Source of the DNA: Galerina marginata
Taxonomy: Eukaryota; Basidiomycota; Agaricomycetes; Agaricales; Galerinaceae
Reading direction: 5' to 3'
Length of the DNA: 64,000 nt
Assembly: GCA_023014335.1 (NCBI GenBank)
Contig: JAECYW010000001.1
Span: forward strand, 3,410,001-3,474,000
Part shown: positions 1-12,779 of the stretch, piece after piece
Layout: each line of letters begins with the position of its first letter
Numbering within the stretch: the stretch's first letter is position 1
Program-made: the position numbers and the translations under genes
The notes under the pieces: generated by a model
Seen by the model: the letters and a program-made list of their open reading frames with translations, nothing else
Told to the model about the DNA's origin: nothing
The model's database searches: none

Positions 1-390
1 AGTCAAAGTAAGAAAAAGGGGTGAAACAAATTGAATTTGAAATTCGTTGTCGCATCGGCGTAAACGGCATGCCGCTGTACGCGTACACCTGCGCAAACGG
101 ACATAAACGGGCAAGCGGCCATTGGTCATTTATTACGCGGTCTCGCAGACATGAAGAGTTAAATAGCCTTTCAAAGTTACATTAGAACTTTAGGACGAAC
201 TTTGGGCCTTTGGGCAACCAAGCAGAGAATTTGAAAAAAAAAATAGGCGAGATCGTTACATATGATGTCATGGCAAATCCCAAAATAGATTGCTCCATTG
301 TCGTTTTCAACGGTTTTGCATTTCAGTTCATGAGTGGTTAAAAGGGATATCTCATTTTTGAAACGGTACCTCTACAAATTATTTACAATA
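1..390. other. window edge, no gene seen
   Basis: Nothing codes convincingly here. It is the 3' flank of the acetyltransferase gene that ends at 391. Confidence 0.5.
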
Positions 391-1309
391 CTAGTTACTA
401 GCAGAAAGGTCAAGATTCAATTCAACAGCGTCTATACTCCTCAAGAGAACGTACTGTCTCTGTAAGACCCACCCAAACTTTCGATACAGGTCTATGGCGC
501 TTGTGTGGTGAGCGGAAGTGCTGAGGTAGAGAGATTTAATATTATGGAGGCGGGCATGAGCGATGGCCACCCTGATAAGTTGACCTGCGACACCCCGTCT
601 GCGGCATTTTGGAGATACAACCAGGCGGCGAAGCTCGGCACTGATTTCGTCTGTGTTAGCATTTACATCTGGGTTTAAGAGAAATCTTTGAGCAAATATA
701 ATCGCAGAAATTTAAAAATTATAGCACATACCGATGCCAACGTATCCAACAACTTCTGATTTTCCACCTTCAAGTTCCCCGACTGTTTCTGCGACCCAAA
801 AGCAATTTTTTCCCTTTGAGACGAGATAGTCACTCTCTGGCTCATGTCCGTTTTGCTTCTCAGTCTGAGGCTCAGGGACCATCCCATAGCGGTCCGCAAT
901 ATTTCCAAGGTCACCAGTCAAGGCATTCTGACGGAATTTTATGAATGCACAGTGGAGAGAGTATAGTCGTATGCATATTGTTGACAGGCCGACGATGGAG
1001 AGTGCTAGTCCGATACATCGACTGTAGATGCTCGAAAACCAAGCGTAGGACAAGAAACCAAGGGTAGTGATCGCGTAGAGAGCATAAGACAACGGTGACG
1101 AACATCGCGCTCTCATAGCAGCGCGTCGTGGAGAACCATCTGAGGAAAAACCAGCATTATTTAGGCTATGATGGACATAGAACGAGCAAAATACCTCCAC
1201 TCGTCATTGTAGTCCTGAATAATTCGTGTATTTCCTCTGTGTCTGAATATCGGAATGGTCGAATGCGAATGATCGGGCAAGCCTTTTCTTTATAGTGCGT
1301 TTCGTGCAT
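391..1309 (-). CDS. GNAT-family N-acetyltransferase with N-terminal membrane segments
   Basis: Three exons, complement(391..668, 732..1139, 1195..1309), give 266 residues. The start at 1309 opens a typical fungal GNAT beginning (IIRIRPF, then EIHELFR), and both introns (63 and 55 nt) have GT-AG ends. Residues about 55-95 form two hydrophobic stretches (from SYALYAITTLGFL to LALSIVGLSTICI), as in NAT8-like enzymes that sit in a membrane. The catalytic domain follows: FWVAET, then VVGYVGI, then the acetyl-CoA binding signature RRRGVAGQL, and the closing strand-helix IDLYRKFGW. The family transfers acetyl from acetyl-CoA to an amine. The substrate cannot be read from sequence. It looks intact. 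Confidence 0.85.
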
Positions 1310-1908
1310 GGCGCGTCGGATGAGGTACTTCAGTAAAGAAAGATATGCCGAATTAGAGATCCTTATGGTTACAGAGGGTATAAAGCTGGGGTGGTATGCT
1401 CATCGTCAACGGTACATAACAGCTTTTAAAATAGTAAAAATACGGATGATCATAGCCTTCGTGGCAAATGACTCGAACACAGCGGATGTACTTAGTTTGA
1501 AAGTGTTCAGTGAGTTCGAATTTGATGTGAAATTCGCCCGATGATCCGGTTACTGAGCAGGCTCTTAGAAGTCCCGATAAACCCGGATCGCGTTACACCC
1601 CGCCAATTTTTTGGTGGGTTCAGATCGATAAAAGAAGAACGAGTCCTATAAATAGGACTCGTAATCTTCGCCATGTTCCATGGGCTTGTGCGTGCATCGA
1701 TCGCCTGAGGGCCCCATTTCTAATGACACACGATTAAAAGGAAGGCAAGGGTAAGCTGGCATGGACAACTCACGAATTTCCCTGCTTTGCCTTCCTTGAG
1801 AAGTTCAGCGACGCGTGCTGCTACTGTTGTAGCTACCTCTACGCGAGTACGGAAATTTGATTTGTCGGAACATGCGAGGTAGTCTGTACGAGTAGTTACT
1901 CCGGGCCA
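1310..1908. other. intergenic, contains a palindrome
   Basis: No supported gene. A 78-codon open frame on the plus strand from 1308 overlaps the start of the acetyltransferase, resembles no family I know and is treated as chance. The only structure is the inverted repeat at 1640-1661. Confidence 0.4.
1640..1661. repeat. perfect short inverted repeat around a TATA-like core
   Basis: Arms CGAGTCCTA and TAGGACTCG are exact reverse complements around TAAA. A related arrangement (CGAGTCC ... GGACTCG near a tataaa) lies at about 46853-46877. Function is unknown; a cruciform, a transcription-factor site or a leftover of a small transposon are all possible. Confidence 0.6.
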
Positions 1909-2699
1909 CTAATTATAACAAGATGATGTTAGTATTGTGATGGCAAGGGAAGACAAATCACGGACGTCAATGGTTAAACTTGTCCGATGCCAGCCCATTG
2001 GCTTGAACAGCTCATCAGACAGAGCATCTACGGCCACTCGGCCCTTTATTAGATCGCTCAAGTAAGGTCCAGGTTTTCCGTGGACAGTGAATACAACACT
2101 GGCAAGGGAGGGTTGGCCACAGTATTCTGGGGAGCGTGGCATGTAGACGACGATGTCAGGCTCTCCCATATTTTCCACAGCAATTGCATAGCTTCCGTCG
2201 AGCATGGATTGAGCGGTAGGGACTGGATCTTGCGATAGTCAATGCTGTTTCCCGGGCTTAAGGTAACCGACATGCTGGAGTTTGGCTCCAGTTTTGTATC
2301 GCTAGCCATTTCTTAGCGAATTACGAGGATGAGTGGGGATGGGTGTTACCTTGGATGGAATTGCTGGGCTCTGGTGTTGATGGTTTATAAACGATGCACC
2401 AAATACTGGAGATCTTGTGTTCATGAGGTTCTGCGGAGAAACATAACCATCGGTGAAGGCCATGCTTTGAGGATAAGACATGATAATGAAGAATGAGTCG
2501 TGGATGCTGAGGGTTGTATACCCCCTGGTGGTGAATTTAAGCCAGGAAGTGACGTCGGAAGACAAGTTGGTGGCTACTGTGAATTTATAATGTGCCACGA
2601 ACCGCTTGGTCTTGGGCCGCCCACATTGTCTTCCTTCTGCTTAGGGCCATAAATGTCCCAGGGGCGATTAATAATATCTTGATAGGCTAGAGTAGACAT
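1909..2699 (-). CDS. unrecognised 214-aa fungal protein
   Basis: Four exons, complement(1909..2222, 2268..2301, 2350..2524, 2578..2699), make one open frame of 214 residues. The three introns are 45, 48 and 53 nt, all GT-AG. One exon is only 34 nt. The reading frame is split across three frames without splicing, so it would be missed by simple ORF calling. The protein starts MSTLAYQDIINRPWDIYGP and has a compact central part with VVYMPRSPEYCGQPS and FTVHGKPGPYLSDLIKGRV, ending with a helical tail. No signal peptide and no transmembrane helix are evident. I do not recognise the family; the Gly/Pro-rich pattern looks like a small beta-rich domain, but this is a guess. Confidence 0.6.
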
Positions 2700-4959
2700 T
2701 GAGGATGGTGTCAAGAACAATCTCGAACCAGGCTTACGGTTGATGTATCGGTACCCGTGCGGAGCTTCTGGAAAGGAGAGGTCGTGCCAGAGCTCAGAGC
2801 ATGGAGTGGAGGCGACGGCGAAACTACGAAGATGCTGACCTCAGAGGTCGTTCTTCGTTGAGCAAAGTTGCGGTTATTAGGCGCAGCCTCGAATTGAGAC
2901 CACGATAAGGGTGCTCTTTGCACTAATAAATCAATTTAGATTCAAAGGACTAAGAAGTAGAGTCATTATTAATGACGATGAACACACACCCAACTCTCCA
3001 ATTTACTTAAGTCCGAGGTACACTCAACGAATCAATGACCACTCTTGACAAACTTGAAATAGAAGTGTAATTTCCGGGTGTTCTTAGCCACCGGAGGCTG
3101 AGACCTGGCAACAAATTGAGAACACGAAGCAAAGAGGAACGAACAGGTAAACGTACCACCATGGTTATGCCTCACAGGTACACCAGTCATCTGACCCGAT
3201 ATCCTCCTTCTAAGATGTTCCGAGTCTGGAGCGATAATTTGCTGGCTTGTTGCTGGCCCCTGCACGGATTCAGAAGTCTGGTGGATGCGATGTTGCCGGA
3301 GTGATGTTTCCACTTCAGAAGAAATGTGTGTAGGAGGCACCCTCCAATAAGGCAGTGTCGTTTCTCTCTTCTGTCGGACGACAAAATGTCAGCCGGTCCT
3401 GGGCTGGAGGCAGCTAAGAGGAGATTGACTCAGACCTCGGTCTTGCGGTTCGTGAAGTAACCAAATCACGTACGGAATTTAACCCTCACTGTCGCACTGT
3501 AACACTACTGCAGCGTCAGTTGTTACGCCAACGGAGAATAGATGGCGTTGTTGATGGGAGTAAAGGCTGAGTAGGAATAGGATTGGAGTAGCAGCAGCAG
3601 CCGCAGATTCAGCAACGGTAATAATGTGTTGCGGCCTTGAGGTGGGATAATGAAGCTTGAAGTTTTAATTCAATTAGACGTAGCAGGTGTGAGCGCAACT
3701 GGGCTCAGAGGATTGCGAGCTGAAACCGAGTGGGCTGTTGGTGTTGGCACTGGTGATTCTTTGAGTCCAACTCGACTCGCCGCTATGTCCAGAAGGAGAC
3801 ACAGCTGCTTCCTCACCCTGAGACGAGACGCGAGAAAGCCAAAGCCCTGGTCAGACCAACGACGCGAATCCTGAAAGGAAAGAGGGAAATTTGAATGCTG
3901 AGCGCTGAGCTGTCGAGTTTCTGTTAACTTCCGCGGTACTTGGGCTGGGCTCCGATTTGTAGAAGGCTCCTGGAGGATGAGAGCCACGAAGAAAGATACG
4001 GGAGAGTGAGAAAGACACCGGTATGATGGGGACGGACAAGGGGACAACTCGTATCCGGACCGGTTTCCTTCGACTTCCATCTGGGCTCAATTTGGGCTGG
4101 TTCATCCCGCTACCTAACTCCTCCATCCCCTCAATGCCAAATGGTTCCCCCAGGCTGGCGCTTGGATTCATGATGACGTGCTCTTCTTTTGTTGTTCATG
4201 AAGGCAGCGGCACATAACTCTCACAAAGCTCAGGCAGGATCTCGCTGTGATGAGTCCCACTGGCGAGCACCGCTGGTTCCTGAGTCTCATCTTTCCAGCG
4301 CGACCAGCATTGTTATCTTCTTGTCAGGATGTCTTTGCGTCTACTGTTATGCGGTGGCTTAAGATGTACACGCGCTTCGAGCAGGTAATGCACAAAATTT
4401 ACGAAAATACACACTTGCGGTGTTGAAACATACACGCAACTTCCGAGAGACTGCTCATTTACCAATCCAATGACAATAAGTAATCAACCTACAGTCCGTG
4501 CCTCTTCAATATCTGATGTTAAAATTCACCAAGCAGATAGACTAGTTATACCTGGTGCGTGTGCATTTCGACGATTGCTCCATTTGTTTGCTTTAAACTG
4601 ACATACGCCTCACATTAGAATCCCAATTTCAATACCCGCGCCGCAACAATGCCGACTCTGACTCTCTACAAGTCCTGCGAATCTTAGATACTTTTTTTTC
4701 AGTACCTTCTTTATAGACGTCACCAAACATCTGTCTAAGGTTCTTCGCTGGGTTTATGAAATGGCATTGGATACAAACCTGAGCAAGTTTCTTGCTTGCC
4801 AAGTCGCATTTATAACAGTTCCGCTGTTCTTCCTCAACACTTTTCATGGCATTAAGGTCCAAAATTCTAGTAAATTAAAGCTACCATTGCCATACTATGG
4901 GTGAAATCTCAAATATCTACTTCCAAAGCAATTTGACATTTACTAGGGGTGTTTAAGGA
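2700..4959. other. 2.3-kb stretch without a supported gene
   Basis: Several short open frames exist on both strands (for example about 3670-4171 and 4629-4862 on the minus strand). None shows a domain, and none could be joined convincingly by introns. A stretch near 3430-3460 (cggttcgtgaagtaacc) resembles sequences at about 13850 and 15055, so part of it belongs to the same dispersed repeat family. The 3' UTR of the neighbouring NACHT gene is probably at the right end. Confidence 0.4.
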
Positions 4960-7900
4960 TCATACATACTTCATAACTACCTGGCCCAAATAAGTGCTGA
5001 TAGTAAATGTGGGCTGGTTGTCATTTTCCTTGCTAAAATATATCCAGGCACCAGGTATGCCACCAACTGTTTGGTTTTTTCCAACTTCAAAAATATATGA
5101 TGATAAGTTGGCCTCTTTTGGGTTTATGGTAGGCTTTGGTGGAGTTTCAACATATGGGATTGTCTCGGAATTTGTGAATGCAAGAGTAGGAGTGGAGTAT
5201 GAAGGAGCAGCATGGAAATATTCAGGAATCTGTACACCTGTTTCTGCATCCCAGAGGATAATTCTTCCATGAGAAGAAGAGGAAAGAACATGCTTTCCAT
5301 CTGGAGAAAAAAAGACAGATGATACCTCTGATCTTGATCCTGAATGCCCACATAAACCTTTTACTTGGTTTCCAGTTATCACATCCCAAATGCAAACATC
5401 ATTATCTGAAGATGTCACAATTTGCTTTGTATCAGGAGAAAAAAATGCTGCCTGAACTGGATAATAATGCTGCAAACGATGTAGCATTTGACCAGTTGTA
5501 GCATCCCAGATGCAGGCAGTTTTATCCCGTGAGGCTGACACCACTTTGATTCCATCTGGGGAGAAAGCAGCTGCATATACCAAGTCGCTATGTCCTATAA
5601 ATGGATCTCCCACCCTTGTGCCAGTTTCTACTTCCCAGATGCAGATGGTCTTGTCATCAGAGCCAGAAACAAGGTATTTTCCATCTGGAGAGAACATGAC
5701 TGAGAGGACAATGCTAGAATGGCCATGAAAAGGGTTTTTTGTAAAGTTGCCTGTTTCAACATCCCTCAACAGGATGGAGTGACCAAGGGCATAAGCAATG
5801 TAGGATCCATCTGGAGAGGTGCTGATACAAAGGATTTTGTCACCACTAGGCAACAATTTTGTTGGCCTTGGGCTGATTGAGATAAGGGTACCTGGATCCT
5901 GTTCTGCAGGTGGCTGTAATAGTGAGGTCTTTTCTTCATTAATAGACCCATCATCATCCACAGTCTCCTCTGGTTCAACTGGCACACCAACAATGCAGGT
6001 GAGATGCAAAGACCAATGTGATATCACATATGAAAGCTGCCCAACAGGGACCCCCAACATTTTCTGATCCCAAAGAGACCTCAGTCGGGCAATACTTTGT
6101 AATGCCAGCTCTCCATGGGAAGCAGTTATATCAATGCGGAATTGCTGAGCTTTTGGGCTGGTGATGAAATCAACAAAGGATTTATGAACACGAGGAATTG
6201 TTTGTCCATTTATTCCTCCAACACCTGGCACAAGTACTGTTCGGAATCGACGAACAAAATGTTCAATATCAACTTGGGCCTGAGTTTGAGGATTCCGGAG
6301 ATCTAGCAGCCCTTTAAGGTCATTGATGGATAGAGGACTCTGCTGTACCAGGATTCCTCCTATAACTCGCTGGAAACACTGAATCTGCCAAGGACTTGTG
6401 TTGTGTCGGTAGGTTTGCTCCAAAATTGTCTTGTAAAGCTCATTGATATCATCGACATTGGAGTTAAGTTGATCAAGAACCACACCGAGGCATTCAGTGC
6501 CATATTCATCAATCTGGGACCGAAGGTATCCTATTGCAGTGACAGCCCAGATAAAGAGACCTGAAGCCTGAGAGCATAATTTTTGCATATGATCATGCCC
6601 CCAATGAGACTGGTCTATATGATACTGAGTCATTATCTCGCGGACCTTTGTTTCCAAAAACTGGGTAACATCCGCTACAGAGGTTTTAGTTGACAGATAA
6701 ATGTTCTTGGCTCGGGGCTGATTAGCAAAGCTGTCCCGAATCACATTTTCGACTCGACTGGAAATGAAGACTTTAACATTACGGGGAAGATCGACGAGAA
6801 TGCGAGAAAATGTTTCTGCGGTGACTTTAAGTCGTTTCGAATCAGTTTCGTCCAAGGCGTCGATGATGATCGCAATAGGACTTTCGGGCGTCGACTCCGA
6901 CGCGACGCGAACAGCTTTAATGAAAAGATCTGTCGCTTGGACCCCGATATCATCCTTCAGCAGATCAGGCTGCTTCACAAGGATTTGCTTCACGGCGCGG
7001 TCGACCGCAGTCGCACGTTTGGACATTTGTTTGACAATGAACGGAAAATACACCTGAGGATCAATCGTGCTTGCGTCGTTGCGATTTATGAAATATTGAG
7101 CCCAGAGGATATCGCGACGGGTGCATTCTTTCGCGACGGATGCAGTGACAGCCGATTTCCCGACGCCCGGGTCGCCTGAAAGCCAAAAGAAACACGGAGA
7201 GCCTTCGGAGATGTCTTCAATCCAGTCCATTATCTCGGCCAAGACCTGTTGTCGTGTACCGGGGTCACAAGGGATCTTCTTTTGGAACTGATACGTCGCG
7301 TCGGGTATGTTTGACTGGGACTAGATATTGTATACTTTAGGGGAGTCATACTTTGGGGTAGGAATAACCGCACCGTCTGTAATATCTGTGCCAAATTCTC
7401 CTGGCCTTCAGCGAGAACTCCAAGCCGGTGTTCCACACGGTCTTGACCCGCAGTTACGTGTACATGCTATCAAAGACGGGTCAGGTAGGTAAAATACGGA
7501 GAGGTTCGCAGACTTACTAAATTCTCTAAATTTTCTTTTAAATGATCTTGAGCCACGCCTATATGGATATGTGCAATGACCTGCGCAAAATAAGGTCATT
7601 TAAGAAACCTCGGATCCAAGTTACGACGAACATCGAAGCGCGCAACTGCCTGCGTAAATTCCTTTTGGAAATCCAAAATTCGGTCGTTCACGGATGCACG
7701 TTCAACCAAGCCAGCCTTCTAGACAGGCGAACGAAACATCTTAACCAAAGATATTTCAATGAAAGTCGTCATAAACATACCAACATCCTTTGCGCCCATG
7801 CACAAACCTCATCAATTAATTTCCTGCACCAGCAGGTTATTCACTTATCACCTCCGACAAGAAAAAGAGGACGAACCTGATATCCCCAAGGTTGTCCCAT

Positions 7901-8752
7901 GCCTTAGCAACAAATGGGCCGCTGCCTCCTTCTCCCAACGCAGCCGCCAATTTCTCGACCCAGTGCAGGACACCCTGTGTGAACTGAAGTGCAGACGCTT
8001 TTGCCTCAGCCATCGTCTATGTAATAAAGAAGTTGAGCCTCGGATGAGCAACGAGGGAAATGAGAACTACTTACCGTTCCCAACTTCACAACGTGAGCCA
8101 AGGCCTTGACGAAGCCGCGAATTGGGATGAGGCCATCGGGAACAAGCTCGAATAAAAGCTCGTGTTGCTCGATAGCGACCGAGATCTTGTGAAAGACGCG
8201 ACCGAGTGTATTTTCGGGGTGTTTGGCGTTCCAGTCATAAACTTGTGAGAGGAAATCTCGGTCAAGCGTCCAGGCGTCCCATGGGTTTGGGTTTGGCGCA
8301 ATGTCGGTCGACCATGGTTGCCCTGCGGAATTCGAGGTTGCGCTCGTGAAGTTACTGGTCTTGGGACTAGGGCCAGATTCGATTCTATGCACGAGATGGA
8401 TCAGAACGTCATTTGGTTTCCAGTAAAGTGGAAAACAAACCTTTCGACGCCTTGCATCTGTACCTCGTGCGTTGGTACTGAAATAGGGCTATCTAAAAGG
8501 GCTGGCAATGACTGGCGCGAGGATAAAGGGCCCGTGTTTTTCAGGCGGCTTGGGGCATCCTTTGCCGTACCTGCTGGAGGAAGACTATCGCTCAAAATCG
8601 TCAGACGACTGATAATGTCAATTACAATATAATTTGTTGCACCTTTCAGTACTTGCAGCTTGTGATTGGTATCCTGGCGAAATATCAGAACGATGGAAGA
8701 GGTTTTTGGCCTTCGCCTTCGCTTTCGAAAGGGATTTGCGAAACGAGGGCAT
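4960..8752 (-). CDS. NACHT-WD40 NLR-like protein
   Basis: Preferred model: complement(4960..7320, 7374..7466, 7518..7580, 7632..7718, 7781..7823, 7877..8016, 8075..8384, 8441..8570, 8653..8752), 1108 residues. Residues 1-320 are a helical N-terminal region with a basic start (MPSFRKSLSKAKAK) and a coiled-coil-like stretch just before the NACHT domain. The NACHT NTPase has its P-loop GDPGVGKS at about 371-378 and Walker B IAIIIDALDETD at about 471-482. About five WD40 repeats follow (about 815-1050), with SPDG...VSGSDDKTICIWEVETG patterns. Proteins of this build are STAND NTPases; in fungi some act in non-self recognition and cell death. The first intron is uncertain: an alternative 34-nt intron (8609-8642) also keeps the frame but is unusually short. 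The donor at 7631 (gttcgt) is weak. Confidence 0.85.
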
Positions 8753-9379
8753 TGATGGGGGTGGTAGTCGAACAAGCAGGAGTGCGGTTCATGGACCGTC
8801 GTTCGCGTTTACACACACGGCGTCCGAATACAATGCACAATTCTTGATGTCCAAACGAAACTGACAGCCTTTACATAACGTTTAAAATTAACGTCAGTAC
8901 GCCTTACGTTACTCATGCGACGGAACATACCTTATACCCTTCTGAAGCTCAGCTTCATGAGTCGTGATCACGCAAATCACAGTGCAGTTCGAATTTGCCT
9001 CGAATACCTGCCTCTGACGCGACGATGCTGGTGGAAGCGAAGGTTACCTAGCAGGGTAGTAGCCGGATGTGGAATTTTATGCGCCAGATTGCTGGTAACT
9101 TGTGTCGCGGGATCGCTTAAGCAAGCAAGCGTTGTCTACGATCGGAAGCCGCAATTGTGTACAGTTCTGCACCTGAGTGTGTCGTGGTTGATTGATTGCT
9201 GTTATTCTCAGGTATCACGGTGACGATGACGTTCGCCTTGTCCAATAATTGATTTGCCACGAAGCTGAATAGGCCAAAATGCAGTGCCTTGTTGTCGGTG
9301 TACGTTAACCTCTTCGACACCTAAGCGCGTCACAGCCAAAAACAACAAGTTCACAGCGATAGGATGTTTGAAATACACA
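8753..9379. other. intergenic upstream of the NACHT gene
   Basis: No gene seen. It should contain the promoter of the NACHT-WD40 gene. The right end runs into duplicated sequence shared with about 40.3 kb. Confidence 0.4.
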
Positions 9380-10230
9380 ACAATCAAGGTAGTTTCCTCT
9401 GAAAACAAAAATACCAGAAGAAAGTTAATCACGAAAATTTATTCGAGGCAAGAATTAGAGACGAACCAAGCTTAGAAGACCAGTCGATTCCCTATTCTCT
9501 CCTCACCAGCCGTGAACGCCGTCTAGGTCTTGCTCGACACAGTGGCACCGATCTTCCCATCGCCAACACATACAGCGAAGTCAGACGCGTGTGCAGATTT
9601 GCTAAGAACAGCACGCGAACAATCGCACAGTCAAAATCCGGCCCTTTCGTGCCCTCCATCGCGACGACAGCTATTAACGTCATCCTTGCAACCTTCTTCG
9701 GACAGGAGTGTGCCGAGATTTAGTAGAAGTTGCTATTGTGGTCCAGGCAGGATGCGGTCATGAGAGAAACGAAAGCCGTGACGGAAAAGCTGAGAGATTT
9801 TGGTGATATGATATCAGATAAGACCACGGAAAGCCAAATTTACTCCGCAAGATCCGCGTTTCTGTTCTTCAGGCAAGTTATCGACGATCCAAAGATGGAG
9901 AAATGTTCCTTTTTTGAAGATAGACGTAGAGCAGGGAAGAATCAAGATCGTGAGAATTATGAGGTGTCGCCAAACAATCTTCAATCGCGTCGCCTCCTGT
10001 ATCACCTTTTTATATATTCCCATATGCATTTCTCTTGGAGATCTCTGGTTTCTTCTGGGCCCTGGGGAGCTCGGGTGTTGGAACGGTGACTTTTCACTAT
10101 GGTGACTGCCTCCTTGTAAGCCGCTCCAGGATGCTCCATATTCTTGTGATGATCTTCTTATCTACACGAGGAAAACTATGTACTTCAAGCCACCTGGAGC
10201 CGTGTCGACGTCTTGTCAATATGTAAGAGG
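9380..10230 (+). repeat. segmental duplication, inverted copy at 39.47-40.34 kb
   Basis: Reading the plus strand from about 9380 gives the same order of sequence as the minus strand going down from about 40340, for example caagaattagagacgaacca and gcacgcgaacaatcg in both. The shared part includes a piece of the NAD(P)-binding gene (see 9490-9690). Borders are approximate. Confidence 0.7.
9490..9690 (-). pseudogene. fragment of the NAD(P)-binding gene
   Basis: The minus strand reads FDCAIVRVLFLANLHT, matching LDWTIVRVPFL in the intact gene at 15954-16646, and then loses frame. Only the part near the C-terminus survives and no start or NAD(P)-binding loop is present. The inverted partner at 40105-40301 is slightly better preserved (FDCTIVRVPFLANVHT). 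Confidence 0.65.
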
Positions 10231-11086
10231 CTAAACCTTTTAACCTACGGAGACTTCGGTCTTCGTGTGCCATCCAAGTTTGTTCATTCCACCGAGGATC
10301 GATTCCTTGGGCTCGTTTGAAATTATTGCACCCCTTTGGGTCTTTTTACTGGCCTACCATCTTTTTTGCGAGTTTTACCCCTTCAGTAGCCTTGGAGGAC
10401 GCGAAATAGTGCGGCTTGGTAACTGGCTTCCCGTCACTTGCCTTACCGCGCTAATTGGATTCCACAAGGCAACTTTGGTTCGACCTTTACCTCGGGGACG
10501 CTAAAGTACCACCAACAAAGCGTCGAGGAAACAGCCGCAAGCAATGTTTAACAGGAACATCACCGACTTCGACTTCGACGAGCGATCTCCACTGTCCCAA
10601 AGCAGGCCAATGTAAATATTTCGGTCTGTTCATAATTTATTTACATTACTTAAATGAATCGCTGGCATTATATGTGTACATACCGTGTATTGTGTATGGT
10701 ACAAACCATTGTGATGTGATCGGTGGAATGTAGGAGGAAGTGGGGTGGGAGTAAGAGGAAGCAGTTAAAAGGCACAAAAGCAGGGTATCCCATGGCGCGT
10801 GGTATGAGGCAGTTCTTCCCTAATAAAGATTTACGGAGGAAAGAATGTGGAATAAAACCAAGGCTGTAATAAACTCGTCTGAAAGTCGCTTCCTGATTTA
10901 AATTTCGTCCATACCTGCGGCTGGATCTGCGGAGATAGGTAGAACAACATCCGCTCACTGTTGCGAAAAACGGGAATAGATCCTGTTCTATTCCGCTTGG
11001 CACGCTCGAGTTCTTCGAGTCAACGCAGCGACATCAAATGGTGCACTAAAAATGGACAATAAGTACCTTGTCAGCAACGAGAAAAA
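10231..11086. other. intergenic and 3' part of the BTB duplication
   Basis: No gene seen. From about 10570 the sequence is shared with 37.03-37.45 kb (for example the stretch containing gtgtattgtgtatggt), which is downstream of the BTB gene in both places. Confidence 0.5.
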
Positions 11087-12489
11087 TCAGACGTAACCGC
11101 GGCTAAGGGGCGTAGAAAACCCAAGAAAGTATGGCAGTATAAGCCAGAGAAAGCAAGCACGGCAGCACCTCAACCATCGTAGGAAACTACGAGGCCGACG
11201 AATCCGCTGACCCTCATCCACATCTACCCATGCTGTGCTGTTCTTAAGCCGGAAGAACATGTACATAAAAACGAAAATGATGGGCGGAAAGGACTTTACC
11301 TTTACAGAAGCCCACTGCACTAGCACGTCCTTTATCCTATGTTTCAACGCCTGCAGACACATTTCGCATGTCAAAGTCCCCAAGAGCGGGTTTAGAGCCG
11401 TCTGCATGGCCCAACTTGATAAATCTGCGAAGCGAGACTTAATATAAGTGAAAAGCATGGATCGAAAGCAAAGACGCGGACCCGGTCGGGCATCCCAAGC
11501 CAGATATGCACTAGCCAGTGCCCAGGCACGCGTTAATTTCCTTTGATCATCGAACCCGCATTCCTTCGTAGCCGGATGTGGGTGGGGAGGGACCAAAAGG
11601 ATCCTTCTTAGCGAAGCGAACCGCTCGACATGAAGCAATAATAACTTTTTCAGATAAACCGCCCCAATACGCTCCGCCATAGCGTCCGTGATATTGGACA
11701 GATCGTAAGAGAGAAGGTGGAAGGATACTGTAATGGCGAGTGAGGCAAGGTCGTGGTGCGCAGCCATGGCGTATACTTCAAGAGGTCGCAGTGGGCCATG
11801 AGCGAGGAGAAGATCGAACAAGGGCGTTGACGGGCGGATGAGCGACTTGGGAGGCAGAGCGTAGGATGGCATGCGATCCACGGCACGCACGAGAGTCTCG
11901 GTATCTGGTGAATGGGCTTTTGGTGAGGTTCCGTACAAGGTATGCATTATGACGTTCAGTTCGACGCTTGAGGCGTCGAGTTGGATGATCTTGTTTCTGC
12001 ACTGGTGGTCGGAGAGGGGTGCCGGAAGGCACGGCGCAAAGGAAGTCGGACAAGAATTCAAGATGGTTTGGGCGTGTACGTAGAAACCGACGCCGTCTGC
12101 GGACAAGAACAGGGTATCGGGTAGTGGGTCAGTTCCTGTATGGAAAACGGTGGAGAGGGCGACTGTGTCGTCATTATCGATGCTCAATGTTGCCGCTGAG
12201 AGCGCCAAATCGAGCTCGTCGGTGAACAGTGACGATGTAAGAGCGTCCTACATCGCCGGAGTTAGTGATTATTAAGCATAATTGTGGAGCCACTGACAAT
12301 TGTAGAAGGCTGATAGTCTTGAGCCGGTACGTTTGGGGTAGTCGGAGCGTAGACATACGAATTGGAATATGACTCGCATCCGTCGGCATGCGACTGATAA
12401 CGGGAGAAGGAAGGGATGGGGGTGGGATAGTCTGTTAGAACGAAAGGTTGTTCGTAGTGACATATTGAGTGGTACTCACTAGTATCCAT
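11087..12489 (-). CDS. BTB/POZ-like domain protein, copy 1
   Basis: Two exons, complement(11087..12247, 12298..12489), 450 residues, with one 50-nt intron whose position is shared with copy 2. The first exon encodes a Tyr/Pro/Ser-rich leader starting MDTSEYHSICHYEQPFVL. The second encodes the BTB-like part: DTLFLSADGVGFYVHAQTIL, then IIQLDASSVELNVIMHTLYG, then LRPLEVYAMAAHHDLASLAI, as in the many agaricomycete BTB proteins that lack a clear second domain. BTB domains mediate dimerisation and binding to cullin-3 or transcription partners; which applies here is unknown. The tail after about residue 400 is hydrophobic (ACFLWLILPYFLGF), perhaps a membrane segment, but a missed intron there is also possible. 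Confidence 0.75.
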
Positions 12490-12523
12490 GGCGGTATACA
12501 GCTCAAAACATAACGGGGATCGG

Positions 12524-12532
12524 CTTTTATAG
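12524..12532 (-). promoter_or_regulatory. TATA box of BTB copy 1
   Basis: The minus strand reads CTATAAAAG about 35 nt upstream of the start codon at 12489. The same box with flanking TCT is kept at 38848-38856 before copy 2, although the sequence around it has diverged. Confidence 0.55.
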
Positions 12533-12779
12533 AGAATCGACAAAACAAACAAAGGGGACGATCATCCAGATGATCCCAAAGAGGAAGGACCGTCATGGAA
12601 AGATAAATTCCCACTCCCTCTCCGTCATAGTAGGGTGGGGTACGAGGGTTTATAGTTCTTCCTGATGCTGCCTGAATGTAGGCCTGAATGACAATGACGA
12701 ATACCCACAAGATCCGCGCATTGCATTATTGGTTGTGGATACCAAGAAAACCCCAGGTGCCTGGGTATTGAGATGGACC

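Noticed and set aside
3670..4171. Minus-strand frames of 106 and 136 codons
   Set aside because: Overlap in different frames, Ser/Pro-rich by composition, no domain, and no way to splice them into a longer frame was found.
4629..4862. 77-codon minus-strand frame with Cys pairs (CYKCDLASKK, CIQCHF)
   Set aside because: Two CxxC pairs recall a zinc ribbon, but spacing fits no family I know, the frame is short, and it is not joined to the NACHT gene by any good splice site.
8401..8775. Start of the NACHT protein at 8775 (MFDYHPHQ...) without a first intron
   Set aside because: Gives an odd N-terminus with an IVIDII stretch that looks like intron sequence. The start at 8752 with an 82-nt intron gives a basic N-terminus more like this protein class. 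Not excluded.
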